Shown in pieces: positions 59,515-64,000 of a stretch of DNA of 64,000 nucleotides (position 1 is the first letter of the stretch; every line of letters starts with the position of its first letter). Origin of the DNA: CAWKDG01 sp963848355 (GTDB lineage: Bacteria > Actinomycetota > Acidimicrobiia > Acidimicrobiales > UBA8190). A program made the position numbers and the translations under genes. Location: the NCBI GenBank assembly GCA_963848355.1, contig CAWKDG010000001.1:558001-622000 (forward strand), in the 5' to 3' direction. Below the pieces are notes generated by a model, which saw only the letters and a list, made by a program, of their open reading frames with translations, ran no database searches and had not been told where the DNA came from.

Positions 59515-61233
59515 TCACCCGAGGTGGAGCACTCGGACCAGATAGTACGTCGCAGGCAGGACGAAGAGCAGGGCATCGACGCGGTCGAGTACGCCCCCAT
59601 GGCCGGGGAGGAGCGAGCCCATGTCCTTCAGACCGAGGTCGCGCTTGATCAGCGACTCGCACAGGTCGCCGACGGGGGCCAGCACGGCTACCACCAGCCC
59701 GAGTACGGCTGCCTTGGCCGGAGTCCAGGGGTGGACCTGGCCGGTGATGGCCGCCGAGGCGAGGACGGCGAACACGGTGCCGCCGATCAGGCCCTCCCAC
59801 GTCTTATGGGGGCTCACACGTGGAGCCAAAGGATGCCGCCCCCGCCACCCGCCGATCACGAGGGCCCCGACGTCGGCGCCCACCGTGGCCACCACGGCCC
59901 CGAAGAGAAAGGCGACACCGTGCCGGTCGGGGTACTGGCTGGGGGCGAGGAGAAGTCCGGCGAAGGAGCCGAGGAGTCCGACCCAGGCAAAGCCGAGGAC
60001 GGTGGCCGAGATGCCGGCGACCGGCGAACCGCGTTCGGCCCCCACCAGGTACCAGACCATCGAGGTGACGATGAGCAGGACCAGGACCAGAGGCAGGGCG
60101 GCGACGCCCTTGGCGTAGGCGGCCACCATGGCCGCCGCGGTGGCAACGAGACCGAGGAGGGTGGCGGGATGGCTCCCCGATCGCCGGAAGGCGGCGTAGG
60201 CCTCAGCTGCGGCAAGCACGACCACCACGGTGGAGAGAGCCACGGTGGCCACGCTGCCCAGCTCGAAGCAAGCCACGGCCACCGCTGCGAACCCCAGCCC
60301 GGTGACGATGGAGAGCGGGACGTTACGACCGGTACCGCCACCCGGTCCTGTAGAGGCCGGGGGCCGACGGCTTCGGCGGGCACCCGGGATGGCGGACGGA
60401 GAAAGAGGATCGGACGATCCCCGCAGCGGCGACGAGCTGATGGAGGGAACCCCGGTGCCACCAGATCCGAAGGCGGCGTCGGCAACCTCCGACGCCGCCT
60501 CGCCGAAATCGGACGCTTCGGACGCCGTGTCGGACGACGTCATCGTCCCGCCGCGGCCGGTGTCGCTCAGGTGGGCGCCCCTGGGCGTGTCGGGCAACGC
60601 GTCCCACGAGACGGCCGTCCCGACCGGAGGTGTGCCGAGATCATCGAACTCCCACGGTTGGCGCTCTTCGAGCGGTACTTCCTCCATCGCACCCACACGG
60701 GTCGTTTCGTCCGCCAACAACGACGGGTCGAAGGCACTGTCGTCCCACTCGTGCCGGTGCTCTCGCCAGGCCGGACCGGCGTCCCCCGCCGCAGACCACG
60801 ACCCGGGATCGTCGTCGTGCTCGCTGCGCCTCTCGAGGACGGCGGGGACCTGACCGGTGGGGGGATCGGTCCAATGGGGCAGCTCCGTCGATCGCCCGGG
60901 CTCATCGAATGGATCTCCGCCTTCGTCCAACCAGGCCGGGACCGACCCGCGTGGTGCGAGACCGGCGGAATCGGGAGATTCCCAGCGATCGGTCTCCTTG
61001 GCCTCGGCGCCCAGGGGGACAATGGTGCGTCCTTCGAGCGAGGTGACGGGGTCGGCGATGTCATCGGGGTAGGCGGCGGCACCGGTCGACGACTCGGACC
61101 TGGTCGGCGGGGTGGTCTGGCCCACGGGCGGTGTCCCCACGGGTTCGGCTCCGATGATGCGGACGCGCTCGACGACCGGGTCGGCGAACGACTCCGTCTC
61201 CGACTCGTACCCGTCTTCGTCGCGCTCGTCCAC
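59515..61233 (-). CDS. cdsA: Phosphatidate cytidylyltransferase CdsA with long acidic N-terminal extension
   Basis: Makes CDP-diacylglycerol from CTP and phosphatidic acid. The C-terminal half (about 303-572) is a normal CdsA with about eight membrane helices and the signature SPHKTWEGLIGGTVFAVLASA ... GDLCESLIKRDLGLKDMGSLLPGHGGVLDRVDALL in parts. Residues 1 to about 300 are hydrophilic, acidic and low-complexity (many Asp, Glu, Ser, Pro; SESSTGAAAYPDDIADPV, GSWSAAGDAGPAWREHRHEW), absent from typical CdsA. GTG at 61231-61233 has AGGAGG six bases upstream, so the extension is translated from a strong site. Confidence 0.93.
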   Translation of the reverse strand: MDERDEDGYESETESFADPVVERVRIIGAEPVGTPPVGQTTPPTRSESSTGAAAYPDDIADPVTSLEGRTIVPLGAEAKETDRWESPDSAGLAPRGSVPAWLDEGGDPFDEPGRSTELPHWTDPPTGQVPAVLERRSEHDDDPGSWSAAGDAGPAWREHRHEWDDSAFDPSLLADETTRVGAMEEVPLEERQPWEFDDLGTPPVGTAVSWDALPDTPRGAHLSDTGRGGTMTSSDTASEASDFGEAASEVADAAFGSGGTGVPSISSSPLRGSSDPLSPSAIPGARRSRRPPASTGPGGGTGRNVPLSIVTGLGFAAVAVACFELGSVATVALSTVVVVLAAAEAYAAFRRSGSHPATLLGLVATAAAMVAAYAKGVAALPLVLVLLIVTSMVWYLVGAERGSPVAGISATVLGFAWVGLLGSFAGLLLAPSQYPDRHGVAFLFGAVVATVGADVGALVIGGWRGRHPLAPRVSPHKTWEGLIGGTVFAVLASAAITGQVHPWTPAKAAVLGLVVAVLAPVGDLCESLIKRDLGLKDMGSLLPGHGGVLDRVDALLFVLPATYYLVRVLHLG

Positions 61234-61270
61234 TTCGCCTCCTGTCGGGCCCGTGCAGAGCCCAGCTGGG

Positions 61271-61840
61271 TCAGATCTCGAGCAACTCCTGCTCCTTGTG
61301 GGCAAGGAGCTTGTCCACCGCCGCCACCATGTCGTGGGTGAGTTTCTCCAGATCGCGTTCGACCCGCTCGAGGTCATCGGAAGAGAGATCGCCGTCGCGC
61401 TCGAGTGCCTCGAGTTCATGGCGAGCCGCTCGCCGAAGGTTGCGGATGGCCACCCGGCCCTCCTCCGCCTTGTGACGTACGACCTTCACCAGATCCTTGC
61501 GCCGCTCCTCGGTGAGCGGCGGAAAGGCGAGGCGGATGACGTTGCCGTCGTTGGACGGCGTAATACCGAGATCGGACGCCTGGATCGCCTTTTCGATCGA
61601 GGGCAGTGTCGATTTGTCGTAGGGGGAAATCACGAGCATGCGCGCCTCGGGCACGCTCAGTCCCGCCACCGCCCGCAGCTCTACTTCGGCACCGTAGATG
61701 TCCACTCGGAGGTGTTCGACCAGGCCGGAGGTGGCCCGCCCTGTCCGTACCCCACCGAACTCCGTCTGGGTGTGGCCCACCGCTTTCTCCATCCGGTCCC
61801 GGGCGTCGGCCAGGACCACCAGGGACAGGTCGTCGTCCAT
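61271..61840 (-). CDS. frr: Ribosome recycling factor
   Basis: Releases post-termination ribosomes with EF-G (189 residues). Motifs: RMEKAVGHTQTEFGGVRTGRA, LVEHLRVDIYGAEVELRAVAGLSVPEARMLVISPYD (in parts), GNVIRLAFPPLTEERRKDLVKVV and the C-terminal EKLTHDMVAAVDKLLAHKEQELLEI. ATG at 61838-61840 overlaps the pyrH stop as TGATG; the GTG at 61841-61843, one codon earlier, is also possible. Confidence 0.96.
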   Translation of the reverse strand: MDDDLSLVVLADARDRMEKAVGHTQTEFGGVRTGRATSGLVEHLRVDIYGAEVELRAVAGLSVPEARMLVISPYDKSTLPSIEKAIQASDLGITPSNDGNVIRLAFPPLTEERRKDLVKVVRHKAEEGRVAIRNLRRAARHELEALERDGDLSSDDLERVERDLEKLTHDMVAAVDKLLAHKEQELLEI

Positions 61841-62553
61841 CACTTGATCAGCGTACCGATCTCGTCGCCGGCGAGCGCACGATGCAGGTTCCCCGGCCCC
61901 ATCAGGTCGAAGACCAGGACCGGAAGGCCGTTGTCCTTGCAGAAGGTGATGGCCGTGAGGTCCATGACCCGGAGGTCCTGGTTCACCACGTCCATGAACC
62001 CGAGCGTGTCATAGCGAAGCGCCGCCGGATCGAGCTTGGGGTCGGCGCTGTAGACCCCGTCGACGCCCGAATGTGTCCCCTTCAGCAACATCTCTGCTTC
62101 GATCTCGGCCGCCCGCAGGGCGGCCGATGTGTCGGTGGTGAAATAGGGGTTCCCCATGCCGGCGGCAAAGATGACGACGCGGCCCTTCTCGAGGTGACGG
62201 ATGGCACGGCGACGGATATAGGGTTCGGCCACTTCGGCCATCTGCACCGCCGACAGGACGCGCGTGGGGGGGCCGAGTCGCTCGATCGCGTCCTGCAGGG
62301 CCAGCGCATTGATGACGGTGGCGAGCATCCCCATGGTGTCCGACGTGGTGCGATCCATTCCCTGGCCGGTCCCGGTCGTGCCCCGCCAGATATTGCCGCC
62401 CCCGACCACGATGGCCAGCTCGAGATCGAGTTCGGCCTGGGCCGTGGCGATCTCGCGCGCCAGACGCTCGACCACGGCGGCGTCGATCGTCTCGTCAGAC
62501 GCCGACGAGGCCAGGGCCTCGCCGGACATCTTCAACACGAGTCGGCGCCGCAC
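61840..62553 (-). CDS. pyrH: Uridylate kinase PyrH
   Basis: Bacterial UMP kinase of the amino-acid-kinase fold (237 residues). Motifs: RLVLKMSGEALA, LAIVVGGGNIWRG, MDRTTSDTMGMLATVINALALQDA in parts, AVQMAEVAEPYIRRRAIRHLEKGRVVIFAAGMGNPYFTTDT in parts, and GTHSGVDGVYSADPKLDP. GTG at 62551-62553 is chosen because GGGAG lies six bases upstream; GTG at 62572-62574 is an alternative. tsf ends 59 bases upstream. Confidence 0.95.
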   Translation of the reverse strand: MRRRLVLKMSGEALASSASDETIDAAVVERLAREIATAQAELDLELAIVVGGGNIWRGTTGTGQGMDRTTSDTMGMLATVINALALQDAIERLGPPTRVLSAVQMAEVAEPYIRRRAIRHLEKGRVVIFAAGMGNPYFTTDTSAALRAAEIEAEMLLKGTHSGVDGVYSADPKLDPAALRYDTLGFMDVVNQDLRVMDLTAITFCKDNGLPVLVFDLMGPGNLHRALAGDEIGTLIK

Positions 62554-62612
62554 CTTTACTCCCTGCTCCGACACCGGCCCGCCCGATCCCGTCACCGCTG
62601 CGGCCTGGAGTC

Positions 62613-63407
62613 CTAGCCGCCGACGACGACCTGCGCGAAGCGCACGATCTCGGCGCTTCCGATCAGGTCGGCGATCGTGCGCTTTTCGTCCCTGGCGTAA
62701 GGCTGCTCGAGCAGGCACCTCTCCTTGAACCAACCGTTCATCCGGCCCTCGACGATCTTGGGCAGTGCGGCGTCGGGCTTTCCTTCGTTCCGGGAGATCG
62801 CCTCCACCGTGGCCCGCTCCGCCGCCACCTCGTCCTCGGGGACATCCTCCCGACGGAGATAGACGGGACGGGCGAAGGCCACATGGACGGCGACGTCGTG
62901 CGCCAGCTCGTCGGTGGCCCCTCGCATCTCGACCAAGACGGCGTTCACGCCTCGCCCCGCCTGCATGTGGAGGTAGGAGCCGAGCGTGGCGCCGTCACCC
63001 AATTCGAAGCGGACGACCGACCCCAGTGAGATGTTCTCCTTGAGCGTCGTCTTCAGCTCGTCGATGGCACTGGCGCCGTCCTCGGCCGCCACATCACCCT
63101 TCTCCGCCACCACCTGAGCCAGTTCCCTGTCCAAGGAGACGAATGCCTCCGACTTGGCGACAAAGTCCGTCTCACATCGCAGCTCGACGATGGACGCATT
63201 GCGTCCGGCGACACCGATGGCGACGGCACCCTGCGTCGCCTCTCGGTCGGCCCGCTTCGCCGCACCGGCCAGTCCCTGCTCACGCAGCCACTGTTTCGCC
63301 GCCTCCATGTCGCCGTCGTTCTCTTCGAGGGCTCGCTTACTGTCCAGCATCCCGGCACCGGTAGCCCGGCGCAGGGCCTGCACGTCCTTGGCCGTCACGG
63401 GAGGCAT
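62613..63407 (-). CDS. tsf: Elongation factor Ts
   Basis: Nucleotide exchange factor for EF-Tu (264 residues). The UBA-like N-terminus TAKDVQALRRATGAGMLDSKRALEENDGDMEAAKQWLREQGL (in parts) and VELRCETDFVAKSEAFVSL are diagnostic; the core and C-terminal helix follow (VEGRMNGWFKERCLLEQPYARD). ATG at 63405-63407 comes four bases after the rpsB stop. Confidence 0.97.
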   Translation of the reverse strand: MPPVTAKDVQALRRATGAGMLDSKRALEENDGDMEAAKQWLREQGLAGAAKRADREATQGAVAIGVAGRNASIVELRCETDFVAKSEAFVSLDRELAQVVAEKGDVAAEDGASAIDELKTTLKENISLGSVVRFELGDGATLGSYLHMQAGRGVNAVLVEMRGATDELAHDVAVHVAFARPVYLRREDVPEDEVAAERATVEAISRNEGKPDAALPKIVEGRMNGWFKERCLLEQPYARDEKRTIADLIGSAEIVRFAQVVVGG

Positions 63408-63410
63408 CGT

Positions 63411-64000
63411 TCAGCCCGCCTCGGACGGACCGTCGGTCGCCGGTGCCTCGGACGCGGCGGGAGTCGACATGGTGGCCTCGGCCGGTTCCGGTACCGCAGC
63501 GGCGTCGGGCTCAGGGGCCTCGGGCGCTGCTGCCTCGGCCGTACCAGCCTCGGTGGTCGGCTCCTCAGAGCCCGGGGCGGGAGGAGCGGCCGTCGGTGGC
63601 AAACCGACCGCCGCCGGCTCGTCACCGGTTCCCGGAGTCGATGTGGGCGCTCCCGTCGCCGACGGGGCGTCGGAAGGGACGGGTGGGTTCGGGTCGAGTG
63701 TGCCTGTCGTACCGGCACCGGCCCGACGGAGCTGACCTCGCCCGGCAGTGGCGGGCGGGGCCGGTGGCGCCACGGCCCGCTGGTGCTCGGCCACCCAACG
63801 GCCTTCGATCACGGCTTCCGCCAGGACGCGGCACATGAGCGCCCCCGAGCGGATGGCGTCATCGTTCCCGGGGATCACGTACGTGATGACGTCGGGATCG
63901 CAGTTCGTGTCGACGACGGCGACGATCGGCATCCCGAGCTTGTTGGCTTCGGTGACGGCGATGTGCTCCTTCTTCGTGTCGATGACGAAGACGGTGTCGG
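63411..64000 (-). CDS. rpsB: 30S ribosomal protein S2 (5' end outside window) with long C-terminal tail
   Basis: Only the C-terminal part is inside the window: DTVFVIDTKKEHIAVTEANKLGMPIVAVVDTNCDPDVITYVIPGNDDAIRS (in parts) is unmistakably S2. After the S2 core ends near AEAVIEGRWVAEHQRA, about 125 further residues rich in Ala, Pro, Glu, Thr (PTTEAGTAEAAAPEAPEPDAA) follow before the stop, much longer than the short tail of standard S2. The reading frame is open to the window edge. Confidence 0.95.
   Translation of the reverse strand, partial: DTVFVIDTKKEHIAVTEANKLGMPIVAVVDTNCDPDVITYVIPGNDDAIRSGALMCRVLAEAVIEGRWVAEHQRAVAPPAPPATAGRGQLRRAGAGTTGTLDPNPPVPSDAPSATGAPTSTPGTGDEPAAVGLPPTAAPPAPGSEEPTTEAGTAEAAAPEAPEPDAAAVPEPAEATMSTPAASEAPATDGPSEAG

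Noticed and set aside
1..64000. tRNA, rRNA, riboswitch, insertion sequence, prophage, toxin-antitoxin or restriction genes
   Set aside because: I found no cloverleaf, conserved riboswitch core, transposase, integrase or defence gene; the lone HNH protein belongs to a chromosomal actinobacterial family without mobile-element neighbours.

Overview
The window is a very G+C-rich bacterial chromosome segment with dense, chromosomal housekeeping content. The gene orders are those of Actinomycetota: mraZ to ftsZ (dcw cluster), lexA-nrdR with a divergent LysM gene, miaB-miaA-dapF-hflX, rimP-nusA-infB-rbfA-truB-ribF-rpsO-pnp, and rpsB-tsf-pyrH-frr-cdsA-dxr-rseP-ispG. Single-protein clues agree: DUF3040, actinobacterial type SOS boxes, TANNNT -10 elements directly upstream of start codons, and meso-diaminopimelate type MurE. 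A deep-branching actinomycete such as Acidimicrobiia is my best guess, but that is inference. I see no rRNA, tRNA, CRISPR, insertion sequence, phage or plasmid genes.

Layout (almost everything is on the minus strand, so read from right to left). 63.4-55.7 kb: rpsB (partial), tsf, pyrH, frr, cdsA, dxr, rseP, ispG (translation, UMP kinase, CDP-diacylglycerol, MEP isoprenoid pathway), then proS on the plus strand. 54.0-46.1 kb: rimP, nusA, ylxR, infB, rbfA, truB, ribF, rpsO behind a leader with two stem-loops. 45.9-41.3 kb: pnp, an M16 peptidase and dapB. 41.2-38.6 kb: two TetR regulators and a ferritin-like diiron protein. 38.6-23.4 kb: dapA, rnj, ftsK, dacA, thrB, miaB, miaA, dapF, hflX, dapC, dapD, dapE. 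23.4-19.3 kb: the SOS node lexA / LysM protein, then nrdR, a PIG-L deacetylase and dinB. 19.1-16.2 kb: DUF3040 protein, ROK kinase, small membrane protein, HNH protein, lipoate-ligase-like protein. 15.8-0 kb: the dcw cluster mraZ, rsmH, ftsL, ftsI, murE, mraY, murD, ftsW, murG, murC, murB, ftsQ, ftsZ, pgeF (partial).

The genes join up well. dapA, dapB, dapD, dapC, dapE and dapF make a complete succinylase route to meso-diaminopimelate, which MurE adds to the cell-wall precursor; MraY, MurG, FtsW, FtsI and a DacA-type carboxypeptidase use or trim the product. murF is absent from its usual place between murE and mraY; a tandem repeat that keeps a chain of overlapping stop/start codons lies there instead.

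Two features run through the whole window. First, most intra-operon junctions are 4-base GTGA or ATGA overlaps, and at least eleven genes have a TANNNT hexamer ending 6 or 7 bases before the start codon, as expected of leaderless mRNAs. Second, five conserved genes (ftsW, dinB, rnj, M16 peptidase, ribF) carry an apparent single-base insertion, and murD and ftsW probably each lack a base near the start. These look like sequence errors rather than biology, and I annotate the genes across the shifts.
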